A DNA stretch of 38,159 bases from Mariprofundus sp. (GCA_030951025.1 JAUZQK010000102.1:1-38159); one strand, 5' to 3'; positions 27,548-37,208 are shown, numbered from the stretch's first letter. The notes: a model not told the origin generated them from the letters alone. Made by a program: numbers and translations.

Positions 27548-27988
27548 ATGCCACAAAAACCAATTGTAGAAGCGTATACCGATGGAGCATGTTCCGGCAA
27601 TCCCGGCCCCGGCGGCTGGGGCGTATTGCTGCGCATGGGCGGGCATGAAAAGGAAATATGTGGTGGTGAAGCGCACACCACCAACCAACAAATGGAGTTA
27701 CAAGCCGCCGTCGAAGCCCTGCGCGCTCTGAGCAAGCCATGTAAAATCACTATCATTTCCGATTCCAAATATGTTGTGCAAGGCATGAGCGAATGGATTC
27801 ATAATTGGAAGAAAAAGGGCTGGAAAACCGCCAGCAAGAAGCCGGTATCCAACCTCGAACGCTGGCAGGCATTGGATAAACTAGCAGCCCAACACGATGT
27901 CACATGGCAATGGATCAAAGGGCACGCCGGCCACGAAGGCAACGAACGCGCTGATGAACTGGCTCGTCGAGGCATTCCAGCGAAATAA
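27548..27988 (+). CDS. rnhA: Ribonuclease HI
   Basis: This is a 146-residue endonuclease that cuts RNA in RNA/DNA hybrids. The four carboxylates lie in [34 protein letters not shown] and [10 protein letters not shown], with the catalytic His in [13 protein letters not shown]. The frame is open back to 27446 inside the MscS gene, but ATG 27548 begins the family fold and has a GAGG site five bases upstream. Its stop is only 2 bases from the end of the converging lipase gene. Confidence 0.96.
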   Translation: MPQKPIVEAYTDGACSGNPGPGGWGVLLRMGGHEKEICGGEAHTTNQQMELQAAVEALRALSKPCKITIISDSKYVVQGMSEWIHNWKKKGWKTASKKPVSNLERWQALDKLAAQHDVTWQWIKGHAGHEGNERADELARRGIPAK

Positions 27989-27990
27989 AA

Positions 27991-29130
27991 CTACTGCGCC
28001 GGATCACCGGCCGCAGGATCTAATCGAGCATCATTCACAATAAACTCTTTCATCATTACCGGCGTTTGTCTTTGCATGAGTTCATCCGCACTCACAATCA
28101 AAGTCTTACCACCTATAGATGGACGAAAATGATAATTAAAGCCTGGTTTTAGATTTTCGAGCACCACCGTTTGAAGGCCTGCTTTACCGTACAAACCTGA
28201 GCGCAATTTGCAGCATAGTTTAAAGTCACGCGAGGGCACACCACGTGCATCATAGGCTTTAAAGTTATTCGCACTCAGTCTGTCCTCCACGCCATTCACA
28301 CGAAAACGCAGCCATGCGTTCTGTTGCGGCGGCGGTACTGCTGCAACAGTATCAGGCAAGCGGCCTGTACTGATAAAGTCGAGCACTCGGGGAAACTGCA
28401 TTAAACGCTCACCCAATGTATGGTGTGGTCCTTCAACGGTAATATTTCTCGCCCACGGCAAATACGAGGATGTGGCTGAAACAACCAAATCACTTCGAAT
28501 CAGCGTATCCGACTGGATATACACATTAAGCACCTGAACATGCTTGAGTTCACTGCCTTCCAGCTCATTCAACTGCCATAGAAAATCACTTCCCGGCTGT
28601 ATCTCATTGGCCTGAATATTGCCTTCGGCCAGTGCGCTACCCAAGCCCATCAACAAATGCGCTGCATTGCTGCCAAAGTGAGGAGTCGCCAAAAACACTA
28701 ACCGTCGAATAGGGCTATCACTATGATCCGACAGATAATGGCGCACCAACAAGCCACCCATGCTATGTGCAATCACATCCACCTGGGTATACGGCGCGAG
28801 ATAACGCGTAAACTGCTCTTCCACCACTTCCAGTGGCGGAAATCGATTGGGATAAATAGCTGTGCGATAGGTAAACATATACACATCGCGCTGCAATAAG
28901 TTTTCCAATTCAATCAAACGACCCGGTGCAGGCCAGGTCGATTCATCACCATTCCAGCCATGCACCAAAATCAATGGCGGCACATCAGGAAAGTCCGGCT
29001 GCATCTGCTCCTCGGCCTGCTCCCAGGTATTCCACAGGTCAGCGGTCACCTCAGCACTCTTTTTAATCCCACACGAGGATAACAACAGCACCCCAGCCAG
29101 CAGCACAAACAGATGATCATATCGATTCAT
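27991..29130 (-). CDS. Lipoprotein alpha/beta-hydrolase (lipase/esterase-like)
   Basis: This protein has 379 residues. The N-terminus is a lipoprotein signal, LLLSSC with the lipidated Cys at residue 20, so it is membrane-anchored. The alpha/beta-hydrolase fold starts at PPLILVHGWNGDES (oxyanion region), and the nucleophile Ser123 is in IAHSMGGLLVRHYL. A catalytic His candidate is in VEGPHHTLGE. The last ~100 residues look like a small beta-rich domain. The open frame extends to 29217, but that part is non-conserved and lacks the signal. Substrate is not predictable; it may act on membrane lipids or esters. Confidence 0.85.
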   Translation of the reverse strand: MNRYDHLFVLLAGVLLLSSCGIKKSAEVTADLWNTWEQAEEQMQPDFPDVPPLILVHGWNGDESTWPAPGRLIELENLLQRDVYMFTYRTAIYPNRFPPLEVVEEQFTRYLAPYTQVDVIAHSMGGLLVRHYLSDHSDSPIRRLVFLATPHFGSNAAHLLMGLGSALAEGNIQANEIQPGSDFLWQLNELEGSELKHVQVLNVYIQSDTLIRSDLVVSATSSYLPWARNITVEGPHHTLGERLMQFPRVLDFISTGRLPDTVAAVPPPQQNAWLRFRVNGVEDRLSANNFKAYDARGVPSRDFKLCCKLRSGLYGKAGLQTVVLENLKPGFNYHFRPSIGGKTLIVSADELMQRQTPVMMKEFIVNDARLDPAAGDPAQ

Positions 29131-29234
29131 AAAGCTAATAGTTACAGATTCAGGTACACATGCCAACGTCGCAAACAATAACCGGAAAATGCTTTGACTT
29201 GGCAAGCATGAACACATGTGGTCGTATGTCAGGC

Positions 29235-29798
29235 ATGAAAATGATGTTTGATTTTTTCCCCGTTATATTATTCTTTGTTGTCTATAAAACCAATGATATT
29301 TATGTTGCCACCGCCGTGCTCATTGCCGCCTGTGCGCTGCAAACCATTGCCCACCGAATCATCAAAGGCAGCTTTGAAAAGTCCCATGTTATTACTTTCG
29401 TGCTGGTCGCCATCTTTGGCGGACTGACCTTATATTTACAAGATGAGAATTTCATCAAATGGAAACCTACCGCCATCAACTGGCTGTTTGCCGTGATCTT
29501 TATCGGTTCCCAGTTTATCGGTGAGAAAACCATTATCGAGCGCATGATGGGATCAAGTATCACCCTGCCAAATCACGTATGGAACAAACTGAATATCGCC
29601 TGGGCTTTGTTTTTCATCGCTCTCGGTGGCCTCAATATCTATGTCGCTTTTTCTTTCGATACCGATACCTGGGTCAACTTCAAGCTATTCGGTCTGATGG
29701 GCTTAACCTTCGCATTCATTGTTGCCCAAAGCCTATACCTCATGCCCTATCTCAAAGAAGCCGACAACGATCAATCATCAAGCGACAAGGCAGACTGA
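29235..29798 (+). CDS. yciB: YciB/IspZ inner-membrane protein (septation protein A)
   Basis: This 187-residue membrane protein is very similar to E. coli YciB along its length. It has FDFFPVILFFVVYKTNDIYV, HVITFVLVAIFGGLTLYLQD, FIKWKPTAINWLFAVIF, LPNHVWNKLNIAWALFFI and WVNFKLFGLMGLTFAFI, with about five helices. The family affects envelope integrity, and Shigella mutants show septation defects. The frame is open from 29160, but the family N-terminus starts at MKMMFDFF, so ATG 29235 is preferred (29226 is also possible). It diverges from the lipase gene. Confidence 0.93.
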   Translation: MKMMFDFFPVILFFVVYKTNDIYVATAVLIAACALQTIAHRIIKGSFEKSHVITFVLVAIFGGLTLYLQDENFIKWKPTAINWLFAVIFIGSQFIGEKTIIERMMGSSITLPNHVWNKLNIAWALFFIALGGLNIYVAFSFDTDTWVNFKLFGLMGLTFAFIVAQSLYLMPYLKEADNDQSSSDKAD

Positions 29799-29813
29799 TT
29801 CAACAGCAACGAT

Positions 29814-30205
29814 TCAAATCACCTTCAACATATCGAATACCACACGCGCAAATACAGATGCCCGATTCGGATCAGAAAGCACCTGCATCATCTGATTCTG
29901 GTGTGCGTCACTGCTATCCATCACCGCATCATCAATAGCCTTGGAGAGATCCATTTTGGAAATGTTAAAAAAAGACAAACCACCCGTAGCGCGAAGCAGC
30001 AGCTTCTGCTGTGCCTCTTCCGGCAGGTTCAGCTGCTGAACTTTTTCATATTCAGCCAGTAGCGATGCTTTACTCCCCTCAAGCACGCATTCCAAACGGC
30101 GCAACAAGGTAAATGGCAAAACAATCCGCCCTATTGACTCTCGCCCCGCAACAGGTCAGCCAGTGGACAGATATAGGCAGCAAGATTATTCGGCACATTG
30201 TTCAT
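29814..30205 (-). pseudogene. hsdM: Scar of a type I restriction locus: hsdM start, frameshift, hsdR end
   Basis: From an ATG at 30205, with AGGGGAG five bases upstream (30211-30217), the frame reads 24 residues ending in [11 protein letters not shown] and stops at TAG (30131-30133). One base over, reading resumes as [18 protein letters not shown] and continues about 60 residues to [11 protein letters not shown]. These are the HsdM methyltransferase N-terminal blocks. Adding one base at ~30132 restores ESQYGRIVLPF. From about 29942 the same frame continues [18 protein letters not shown] to the stop. This segment is not HsdM; it resembles the extreme C-terminus of HsdR by memory. A deletion from inside hsdM through hsdS and most of hsdR would explain this. 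It cannot make an active enzyme. Confidence 0.75.
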
Positions 30206-30304
30206 GAATACTCCCCTGTAATCAGGCTGAGTGTAACTCGTCCTGATCAGCCTGCATATCGTAGAACCATCCCGATTCAATCAATGCATTTTCCTTTCAA
30301 AACG

Positions 30305-30335
30305 AAAAAAGGCTCCGCAATGCGGAGCCTTTTTT
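30305..30335. terminator. Bidirectional rho-independent terminator after rplQ
   Basis: A six-A run, GGCTCCGC (30311-30318), the loop AAT, GCGGAGCC (30322-30329) and a six-T run. It works in either direction; on the minus strand it ends the ribosomal/rpoA operon, just 19 bases past the rplQ stop. Confidence 0.93.
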
Positions 30336-30353
30336 AATCATTTACAGCTGGGC

Positions 30354-30749
30354 TTAAGCTTCAGCAGCATCTTCCAACAGTTCAACTGTGGTCACTTCAT
30401 CAACCAGTTCAATCACTGCCATGGGAGCCGCATCACCAGCACGGTAGCCAGTTTTGATGATACGGGTATAACCACCCACACGATCAGAACATGCCGTTGC
30501 CACATCACCGAACAGGTGATCGACAATCGGACGATAACGCAGCTTAGCTAGCGCCTGACGACGAGCATGCAAGTCACCACGTTTACCCAGGGTAATTAGC
30601 TTTTCAGCATAAGGACGCAGAGCGCGCGCTTTTGCTTCGGTTGTTTCGATACGGCCATGGGTCAACAATGCTGTTGCAAGGTTGGCCATCAAAGCACGAC
30701 GGTGGCCAGTAACAAGTCCCAATGAACCACGATGTTTACGATGTCTCAT
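30354..30749 (-). CDS. rplQ: Ribosomal protein bL17
   Basis: This 131-residue large-subunit protein sits at the exit-tunnel side of the ribosome. The N-terminus [20 protein letters not shown] and the following [19 protein letters not shown] are diagnostic. The C-terminal [20 protein letters not shown] is also typical, followed by a short acidic tail. It is the last gene of the operon, after rpoA and before a strong terminator. Confidence 0.98.
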   Translation of the reverse strand: MRHRKHRGSLGLVTGHRRALMANLATALLTHGRIETTEAKARALRPYAEKLITLGKRGDLHARRQALAKLRYRPIVDHLFGDVATACSDRVGGYTRIIKTGYRAGDAAPMAVIELVDEVTTVELLEDAAEA

Positions 30750-30771
30750 CTATCTATCCTCTTCTCTTATC

Positions 30772-31758
30772 TTAGCTTTCTGCGTCAAGTGAGGCTTCCG
30801 CTTCATCTTGCGGTGGCCAGTTGGCTAAGTCCATTCCGAGCTCAAGTCCCATGTTTTCCAACACTTCCTTGATTTCATTCAATGATTTACGGCCAAAGTT
30901 CGGTGTGCGCAACATTTCCTGCTCGTTGCGCTGAACCAGATCACCAACCAGGAACACATCATCCGACTTCAGGCAGTTCATAGAACGCACTGACAAGTCC
31001 AAGTGTTCAATTGGCTGAACCAGTAAATCTTCCAGTCCATTATCAACTTCTTCTACAACTTCATCCTGAAATACAGCTGAGAAATCAACAAATACTGCCA
31101 ACTGCTGTTCCATGATAGCGGCTGCCTGATTGATGGCTTCCTGTGGCGATAATGAACCATTGGTTTCAATTTCCATGATCAGCTTATCATAATCGGTACG
31201 CTGCCCAACACGCGCAGTTTCAACACGGGTCGATACACGACGAATCGGTGAAAAAGAAGCATCCACCAACAAAGAACCAACAGCACGCTCTTCAATTTCG
31301 CGTTCAGCAGCGGCATCATAACCACGGCCTTTTTCAATTTTGGCTTCAATTTTCAAAATACCATCATCGTTCAAATGTGCCAGAATCAAATCAGGATTAA
31401 GAATCAGCACACCTGCAGGGCACTGGATATCTCCAGCAGTCACAATCGATGAACCTTTCACATCCAGAACAAGGTTTGCCGCATCATCTGATTCCATGTG
31501 AATTTCCAGCTCTTTCAGTGTCAGGATGATATCCATAACATCTTCACGCACACCCTTGATGGTATCATATTCATGTGACACACCATCAAAAGTAACGGAA
31601 GTCACAGCAGTACCGGGTAACGATGACAACAACATACGGCGCAGGCTGTTACCAATGGTGGTGCCATAACCTCGTTCCAGCGGCTCAACAATAATCTTGG
31701 CAGAACGGCCAGCTACTTTTTCTTCAACGCTAATATTGCGCGGATTAATCAATTGCAT
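30772..31758 (-). CDS. rpoA: RNA polymerase alpha subunit
   Basis: At 328 residues it is nearly identical in size to E. coli alpha (329). The N-terminal assembly domain shows VEPLERGYGTTIGNSLRRML, LLSSLPGTAVTSV and VDASFSPIRRVS. After an acidic linker (about 225-245), the C-terminal domain has the helix-hairpin-helix LDLSVRSMNCL and TPNFGRKSLNEIKEVLE, which binds UP elements and activators. It is transcribed with rpsD and rplQ. Confidence 0.98.
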   Translation of the reverse strand: MQLINPRNISVEEKVAGRSAKIIVEPLERGYGTTIGNSLRRMLLSSLPGTAVTSVTFDGVSHEYDTIKGVREDVMDIILTLKELEIHMESDDAANLVLDVKGSSIVTAGDIQCPAGVLILNPDLILAHLNDDGILKIEAKIEKGRGYDAAAEREIEERAVGSLLVDASFSPIRRVSTRVETARVGQRTDYDKLIMEIETNGSLSPQEAINQAAAIMEQQLAVFVDFSAVFQDEVVEEVDNGLEDLLVQPIEHLDLSVRSMNCLKSDDVFLVGDLVQRNEQEMLRTPNFGRKSLNEIKEVLENMGLELGMDLANWPPQDEAEASLDAES

Positions 31759-31790
31759 GAAATGATCCTCAATGGTTATCTGGAAAAAAC

Positions 31791-32420
31791 TTACTTGGAA
31801 TAAAGTTCAACAATCAGCTGTTCACGGATACCCTGATCCAACTGATCACGTGCAGGCAGCTCACGGAACGTGCCCTGACGCGTTGGTAGATCAACATCCA
31901 TCCACTCGGCAGTACCACGGTTACCCGCAGCTTCTGCTGCAGCATTGATGCGCAAATGTTCTTTGGCATCATCAACCAACTCCAAACGGGTGCCAGTGCT
32001 AACACGGTAAGAAGGAATATTGGCAATCTTGCCATTCACCTTAACCAGCTTATGACGCACAATCTGACGCGCTTCAGTACGAGATGAAGCCAGACCCATG
32101 CGATAAAGCACATTGTCCAAACGCGATTCAATCAGCTGTAACAGGTTCAAGCCAGTCACGCCAGGCATACGGTCAGCATCTTTGAAATAGCTCAGGAACT
32201 GTTTTTCCTGCAGGCCATAGATACGTTTGACTTTCTGCTTTTCGCGCAACTGCAAACCATAGTCAGAGACTTTGGTACGGCGATTCTGGCCGTGCATACC
32301 CGGTGCATAAGGGCGACGTTCAATCGGACATTTATCCGAATAACATTTGCTGCCCTTGATATATAATTTTTCGCCTTCACGTCGACATAAACGACATTTG
32401 GCTTCTAAATAACGTGCCAT
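31791..32420 (-). CDS. rpsD: Ribosomal protein uS4, zinc-binding form
   Basis: This 209-residue small-subunit assembly protein also binds mRNA in autoregulation in some bacteria. The N-terminus keeps four Cys (9, 12, 26, 31: CRLCRREG, KCYSDKCP), the zinc-ribbon (C+) form. E. coli S4 has lost part of it. The S4 RNA-binding domain is at about residues 98-160 (RLDNVLYRMGLASSRTEARQ). It lies between rpsK and rpoA, 11 bases after rpsK. Confidence 0.98.
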   Translation of the reverse strand: MARYLEAKCRLCRREGEKLYIKGSKCYSDKCPIERRPYAPGMHGQNRRTKVSDYGLQLREKQKVKRIYGLQEKQFLSYFKDADRMPGVTGLNLLQLIESRLDNVLYRMGLASSRTEARQIVRHKLVKVNGKIANIPSYRVSTGTRLELVDDAKEHLRINAAAEAAGNRGTAEWMDVDLPTRQGTFRELPARDQLDQGIREQLIVELYSK

Positions 32421-32431
32421 TCTATTAACTC

Positions 32432-32836
32432 CTAAACGCGACGGCGCTTAGGCGGCCGACATCCATTATGTGGGATCGGGGTAACGTCACGAATCGTGGT
32501 GACATTGATACCCACTGCGGCAATTGCACGCAGGGCTGATTCACGTCCACTACCTGGACCACGAACCAATACCGAACAATTTTTAACACCATGATCCATG
32601 GCCTTGCGAGCCGCTTCTTCAGCTGCAACCTGAGCAGCAAACGGTGTGCTCTTGCGTGAACCTTTAAAGCCGGAAGCGCCACTGGTTGCCCAGCAAATCG
32701 CGTTCCCTGCATCATCAGTGAAAGTAATAATTGTGTTGTTGAAGCTCGCTTTAATATGCACAACAGCATTGGCAATATTCTTGCGAACGCGTTTCTTGCC
32801 AACAGCGGCTTTAACAGATTTTTTAGGTGCAGCCAT
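32432..32836 (-). CDS. rpsK: Ribosomal protein uS11
   Basis: This 134-residue platform protein of the small subunit contacts mRNA near the E site. The N-terminal basic tail ([16 protein letters not shown]) is followed by the conserved [51 protein letters not shown], and the C-terminal [18 protein letters not shown]. It is spaced about 10 bases from rpsM. Confidence 0.98.
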   Translation of the reverse strand: MAAPKKSVKAAVGKKRVRKNIANAVVHIKASFNNTIITFTDDAGNAICWATSGASGFKGSRKSTPFAAQVAAEEAARKAMDHGVKNCSVLVRGPGSGRESALRAIAAVGINVTTIRDVTPIPHNGCRPPKRRRV

Positions 32837-32846
32837 AGCTTATCCC

Positions 32847-33215
32847 CTACTTCTTCTTGCCAGCAACAGTACGGCGCGGGCCTTTACGAGTGCGAGCATT
32901 TGTTTTACTGCGCTGACCACGAACAGGTAAGCCTTTACGATGGCGCAAGCCACGGTAGCAACCCAGATCGGTCAAGCGTTTGATATTCATAGTGACTTCA
33001 CGACGGCGATCGCCTTCTACAACGAAGTCTGTATCAATCACACTACGAATCTTATCAACGTCACCATCGGTCAGATCCTTCACGCGCATTTCTGCGTTGA
33101 TGCCTGCTTTGGTTAGAATCTCTTTTGAACTACTCAGACCAATACCAAAAATATAGGTCAACGCAACTTCAATACGTTTCTGAGTCGGAATATTTACACC
33201 GGCAATACGAGCCAC
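32847..33215 (-). CDS. rpsM: Ribosomal protein uS13
   Basis: This 122-residue head protein of the small subunit forms inter-subunit bridges and touches the P-site tRNA. It has [39 protein letters not shown], and the basic tail [15 protein letters not shown]. The start is GTG at 33215 with AAGGAGG about 5 bases upstream. That site overlaps the end of rpmJ. Confidence 0.97.
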   Translation of the reverse strand: MARIAGVNIPTQKRIEVALTYIFGIGLSSSKEILTKAGINAEMRVKDLTDGDVDKIRSVIDTDFVVEGDRRREVTMNIKRLTDLGCYRGLRHRKGLPVRGQRSKTNARTRKGPRRTVAGKKK

Positions 33216-33226
33216 TTGAAGCCTCC

Positions 33227-33340
33227 TTAACCCTGACGCTGTTTATGGCGTGCATTTTCGCAAATAATACGAACCACGCCTTTACGACGAATCACACGAC
33301 ATTTATTACACATTTTTTTAACTGATGCTCGGACTTTCAC
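33227..33340 (-). CDS. rpmJ: Ribosomal protein bL36
   Basis: This 37-residue zinc-binding protein reads from GTG at 33340 as [20 protein letters not shown], then [17 protein letters not shown]. The zinc ligands are Cys11, Cys14, Cys27 and His32 (C+ form). The start has an AGGAGGTG Shine-Dalgarno six bases upstream (33347-33354). It is too short for a usual ORF cut-off. Its placement between infA and rpsM is standard. Confidence 0.97.
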   Translation of the reverse strand: MKVRASVKKMCNKCRVIRRKGVVRIICENARHKQRQG

Positions 33341-33385
33341 GCCTGGCACCTCCTAAATCAACTTCTATTATCATACTAAACAAAA

Positions 33386-33423
33386 CTTTTGTGCTTACAC
33401 AAAGCTACGCAAGGTGGCTTTGT
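33386..33423 (-). promoter_or_regulatory. Two mutually exclusive hairpins between infA and rpmJ
   Basis: In the minus-strand transcript, ACAAAGC (33423-33417) can pair with GCTTTGT (33405-33399) over an 11-base loop. That second arm overlaps TTTGTG (33403-33398), which can instead pair with CACAAA (33393-33388), followed by the U-rich AGTTTTGTTTAG. This antiterminator/terminator-like geometry is inferred from sequence only. Confidence 0.4.
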
Positions 33424-33426
33424 AAA

Positions 33427-33645
33427 CTATTTTTCCCTGTAACTGATGCGACCACGGGATAAATCATATGGTGAAATTTCAACGGTCACCTTATCACCAG
33501 GTAAAATACGAATATAATACTTACGCATTTTTCCGGAAATTGTACAGAGCAATTCGTGATCGTTTTCCAGCTTCACCTTGAACATAGCATTTGGAAGTTT
33601 TTCAACCACTTCCCCGGACATTTCAATAATATCTTCTTTTGCCAT
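33427..33645 (-). CDS. infA: Translation initiation factor IF-1
   Basis: This 72-residue S1-like OB-fold protein binds the ribosomal A site during initiation. It has [20 protein letters not shown], then [40 protein letters not shown] and a basic end, matching the E. coli protein in length. It follows adk and precedes an 86-base gap before rpmJ. Confidence 0.97.
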   Translation of the reverse strand: MAKEDIIEMSGEVVEKLPNAMFKVKLENDHELLCTISGKMRKYYIRILPGDKVTVEISPYDLSRGRISYREK

Positions 33646-33679
33646 GTTAAATCTCTACCACCCCGTTGTTATACAACAA

Positions 33680-34315
33680 TCAAACAAGTTTTTGCAATGC
33701 AGCATACACCGCATCCATTTCGCCACCTGCATCAAGTTTGAAGAAACCTTCCTGATGCTGATAATAATTCAACAACGGAGCCGTTTGCTCACGATATACT
33801 TGCAAACGATTTGCAATCACATCTTCCCGATCATCTTCGCGCTGGTATAACTCACCATCGCAACGATCACATAAGCCTGATTTTAGGGGCGGCGAATACT
33901 GCCTATGAAATCCAAAACCGCAAGCCCTGCAAATCAAGCGTCCACAGAGACGATTAATCAGGTTTTCTTCCGGTGCATCCATAAAAATTGTACGATCAAT
34001 TTTCAAATCATGTTTCTTCAACATCACGGCCAAAGCTTCAGCCTGCGTAACATTGCGTGGAAAGCCATCCAACAAAAACCCATCTTCAGCATCTGCAACA
34101 ATCTTTTCTTCGATCATCGCCACAACAACCATATCCGGCACCAGCTTGCCTGCATCCATAAAACCCTTGGCCTTGATGCCTGCATCGGTTTTATCACGCA
34201 CAGCGGCGCGCAACAGATCACCCATGGCCAAGTGCGCCATGCCTTTGTCAGTTGCTATGCGTTCACCCTGTGTGCCTTTACCCACACCCGGCGGGCCGAA
34301 CAAAATAAGATTCAT
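33680..34315 (-). CDS. adk: Adenylate kinase, zinc-ribbon LID form
   Basis: This enzyme interconverts ATP and AMP with two ADP. At 211 residues it has the P-loop [10 protein letters not shown] (residues 7-16), AMP-site features ([15 protein letters not shown]) and the LID domain with four Cys (ICRAC and LCDRC), predicted to bind zinc. The start overlaps the secY stop by four bases. The secY-adk-infA order without map is seen here. Zinc LID forms occur in Gram-positive bacteria and in scattered proteobacteria. Confidence 0.97.
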   Translation of the reverse strand: MNLILFGPPGVGKGTQGERIATDKGMAHLAMGDLLRAAVRDKTDAGIKAKGFMDAGKLVPDMVVVAMIEEKIVADAEDGFLLDGFPRNVTQAEALAVMLKKHDLKIDRTIFMDAPEENLINRLCGRLICRACGFGFHRQYSPPLKSGLCDRCDGELYQREDDREDVIANRLQVYREQTAPLLNYYQHQEGFFKLDAGGEMDAVYAALQKLV

Positions 34316-35652
34316 CGTTTACCCGTTTTTAGACGGGCTTTTTTCATCAAGCCTTCGTACTGATGGCTCATCAAATGCGACTGGATCTGACCCATGGTAT
34401 CCATGGTTACAACCACCACAATCAACAGCGATGTACCACCAAAGTAAAACGGCACCGATAACTCCGAGATCAACCACTCCGGCAATAAACACACCATACT
34501 GACGTAAGCAGCACCCACTACCGTAATGCGGGTTAAAACGTTATCAATATAATCAGCCGTCTTGTGACCCGGACGTATGCCCGGAATAAAACCACCATTC
34601 TTCTTCAAGTTATCAGCAGTATCTTTCGGATTAAACACAATCGCTGTATAGAAAAAGCAGAAGAACACAACCAAAGCGGTGAACAACAACATATACAACC
34701 ATGCACCCGGTGACAAAATAGCTGAAAGATCACCCAACCATGAAAAACCTTCCGAACCCTTGGTGAACTGTGCAAATGTGGCCGGCAACAGAATCAACGA
34801 AGATGCAAAAATGGGAGGAATCACACCTGCCGTATTCACCTTCAAAGGCAAGAAGGAGGATTTACCGCCATACATGCGGTTACCCACCTGACGCTTGGCA
34901 TACTGGATGGGAATGCGCCGCTGTGCACGTTCAAACCAAACCACCAGGGCAGTCACAACAAGCACCATGGCAAACAACAGCAAGACTACAAACGGTGAAT
35001 ATTCACCTGTACGTGCCAGTTCCAAGGTGCCACCGACCGCTGCTGGTAAACCAGCGGCAATACCGGCGAAGATGATTAATGAAATACCATTGCCAATACC
35101 ACGTTCGGTAATCTGCTCACCCACCCACATCAGGAACATGGTTCCAGATACCAGAGTGATCACAGTCATCGCTCTAAAGGCCATGCCCGGCTCAATCACA
35201 ACCGATTGACCGGCTACCGTAAACTGCTCGAGCCCGATAGAGATACCAATGGCCTGGAAGGTTGCCAGAAACAATGTGCCGTAACGGGTGTATTCAGTAA
35301 TCTTGCGACGACCGGATTCACCTTCTTTCTTAAGCTGTTCGAGTTTTGGTGATACCACAGTCATCAACTGAATAATAATCGAGGCTGAAATATATGGCAT
35401 AATACCCAAGGCAAAAATGGTTAAGCGCGATAACGCACCACCGGAGAACATATCAAACATGCCGAGCAATGAGCCCTGTGCCTGGTTGAAGAACTGCGCC
35501 AGAATACCTGCATCAATACCGGGTACCGGAATATGAGCCCCGATACGGAACACAATCAGCATGCCGAGTGTAAACAGGATGCGGGTCTTTAATTCAGGGA
35601 TTTTACCAATATTGCCAAAGCCGCCCATCGCGCCTTCTGTCGGATTGGCCAT
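34312..35652 (-). CDS. secY: Protein translocase channel SecY
   Basis: This is the central pore of the Sec translocon in the inner membrane, with 446 residues and ten helices. Clear blocks are [80 protein letters not shown] and the cytoplasmic loop [20 protein letters not shown]. It is preceded directly by rplO (4-base gap). Confidence 0.98.
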   Translation of the reverse strand: MANPTEGAMGGFGNIGKIPELKTRILFTLGMLIVFRIGAHIPVPGIDAGILAQFFNQAQGSLLGMFDMFSGGALSRLTIFALGIMPYISASIIIQLMTVVSPKLEQLKKEGESGRRKITEYTRYGTLFLATFQAIGISIGLEQFTVAGQSVVIEPGMAFRAMTVITLVSGTMFLMWVGEQITERGIGNGISLIIFAGIAAGLPAAVGGTLELARTGEYSPFVVLLLFAMVLVVTALVVWFERAQRRIPIQYAKRQVGNRMYGGKSSFLPLKVNTAGVIPPIFASSLILLPATFAQFTKGSEGFSWLGDLSAILSPGAWLYMLLFTALVVFFCFFYTAIVFNPKDTADNLKKNGGFIPGIRPGHKTADYIDNVLTRITVVGAAYVSMVCLLPEWLISELSVPFYFGGTSLLIVVVVTMDTMGQIQSHLMSHQYEGLMKKARLKTGKR

Positions 35653-35656
35653 CAGT

Positions 35657-36109
35657 TTACGCCTTAGCCGTCAGCTTAAGCGAACCACCAGCTGCTTCCA
35701 CTTTAGCTACAGCAGATGCCGATGCAGCCGTTACAGAAATCACCAGTTTTTTGGCGGTCAATTCACCACCACCGAGGATCTTGATGGTATCAACAGCATT
35801 GCGAACCAAGCCTGCTTCAAATAATGCAGCAGCATCAACCACAGCGCCATCATCAAAGCCATTCAAACGATCCAGATTTACAACCTGATAATCGTTATCT
35901 GTCAATGGTGTGAAACCACGTTTGGGTACACGACGGATCAAAGGCATCTGACCACCTTCAAAACCACGTGCCACTGTACCACCGGAACGGGATTTCTGAC
36001 CTTTATGACCACGGCCGCCTGTTTTACCATTGCCAGTAGCAATGCCCTGACCTTTACGTGTGCGTGTTTTACGTGAACCCGCGTCTGCTTTCAATTCATT
36101 CAAGTTCAT
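35657..36109 (-). CDS. rplO: Ribosomal protein uL15
   Basis: This 150-residue late-assembly protein of the large subunit has the Gly/Lys-rich N-terminal half ([20 protein letters not shown]) and the [19 protein letters not shown] block. It ends with an Ala/Val-rich C-terminal segment. It is separated from rpmD by three bases. Confidence 0.97.
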   Translation of the reverse strand: MNLNELKADAGSRKTRTRKGQGIATGNGKTGGRGHKGQKSRSGGTVARGFEGGQMPLIRRVPKRGFTPLTDNDYQVVNLDRLNGFDDGAVVDAAALFEAGLVRNAVDTIKILGGGELTAKKLVISVTAASASAVAKVEAAGGSLKLTAKA

Positions 36110-36112
36110 GAT

Positions 36113-36304
36113 TTATTCTCCAGACTCAATACGGACGAGGTGTTTGATCTTGTTGACCATGCCACGTACCGATGGGGTATCTTCCAGTTCAACAACCTGA
36201 TGCATACGACGCAAACCCAAACCTACCAAGGTTGCTCTCTGATCTTTGGCATAACCGATGCCGCTTTTAATCTGACGGACACGAATTGTATCTTTGCTAG
36301 CCAT
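36113..36304 (-). CDS. rpmD: Ribosomal protein uL30
   Basis: This is a 63-residue large-subunit protein. It has [40 protein letters not shown] and [10 protein letters not shown], the complete fold of bacterial L30. An AGGAG site lies upstream, and the gene sits between rpsE and rplO as expected. Confidence 0.96.
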   Translation of the reverse strand: MASKDTIRVRQIKSGIGYAKDQRATLVGLGLRRMHQVVELEDTPSVRGMVNKIKHLVRIESGE

Positions 36305-36341
36305 TTCTAACTCCTAATTCCTGGGTGGGTTAATGGATTGC

Positions 36342-36821
36342 TTACGCGGACTTGCCACGACGAGCAGCAATTTGCTCGGGGCTTTCCAGCGTCTTCAAAC
36401 CATTAAATGTAGCACGTACAGTATTCAACGCATTGCGTGAACCCTGTGATTTGGTCAAAATATCTTTGATGCCAACAGCATCAAGTACGGCACGAACTGC
36501 TGCATTAGCGATCACGCCAGTACCTTCAGAAGCAGGCTTGATCATGATACGACTGGAATCCTGAATACCAGTTACCTGATAATGCGTGGTATCACCTTTA
36601 CGAGGCACGTGGATCAAAGACTTCTTGGCAATATCACAAGCCTTGCGAATTGCTTCAGGTACTTCTTTGGCTTTAGCGTGGCCAAAACCAACATGACCAT
36701 TGCCATCACCCACAACCATCAAGGCTGAGAAACGCATGCGACGGCCACCGGAAGTGGTCTTGGCAATACGGTTAATGGTAATCAGTTTTTCTGTCAGATC
36801 CAAATCTTCTGCGTTGATCAT
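36342..36821 (-). CDS. rpsE: Ribosomal protein uS5
   Basis: This 159-residue small-subunit protein affects decoding accuracy and lines the mRNA entry. It has the S5 double-strand-RNA-binding part (KLITINRIAKTTSGGRRMRF, ALMVVGDGNGHVGFGHAKAK) and the C-terminal ribosomal-S5 part (GTGVIANAAVRAVLDAVGIK). It is followed by rpmD after a 37-base gap. Confidence 0.97.
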   Translation of the reverse strand: MINAEDLDLTEKLITINRIAKTTSGGRRMRFSALMVVGDGNGHVGFGHAKAKEVPEAIRKACDIAKKSLIHVPRKGDTTHYQVTGIQDSSRIMIKPASEGTGVIANAAVRAVLDAVGIKDILTKSQGSRNALNTVRATFNGLKTLESPEQIAARRGKSA

Positions 36822-36831
36822 CTATAATCTC

Positions 36832-37185
36832 CTAGAACTTCAAGCCGGCAGCGCGAGCGCCTTCAGCCAATGCCTGTACACGGCCATGATAAGCAAAACC
36901 ACCACGGTCAAACGCAACCACTTCAACACCCGCTTTCAGCGCACGTTCAGCAATCAGCTTGCCCACAGCTTCAGCACCGGCTTTGTTGCCACCGGCTTTG
37001 ACTGATGCATCCAGGCTTGACGCTGCTGCCAGGGTAGTACCATTGCTATCATCAATCACCTGCGCATACACATGACGAGCAGAGCGGAAGATACTCAAGC
37101 GTAAACGGCCACTGGCCTTTACACGAGAGCGTACTTTGCGAGCGCGGCGTACAGCACCATTGTTTTCATAACGTTTTAGAGCCAT
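36832..37185 (-). CDS. rplR: Ribosomal protein uL18
   Basis: This 117-residue protein binds 5S rRNA in the central protuberance. The N-terminal basic arm ([20 protein letters not shown]) is followed by [20 protein letters not shown], and the C-terminus has [20 protein letters not shown]. The length equals E. coli L18. Confidence 0.97.
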   Translation of the reverse strand: MALKRYENNGAVRRARKVRSRVKASGRLRLSIFRSARHVYAQVIDDSNGTTLAAASSLDASVKAGGNKAGAEAVGKLIAERALKAGVEVVAFDRGGFAYHGRVQALAEGARAAGLKF

Positions 37186-37208
37186 CTCTATCTCCTATCT
37201 AAGAAAGC

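Noticed and set aside
33905-34502. Plus-strand open frames of ~150 residues across adk/secY
   Set aside because: Antisense shadows of highly conserved minus-strand genes.
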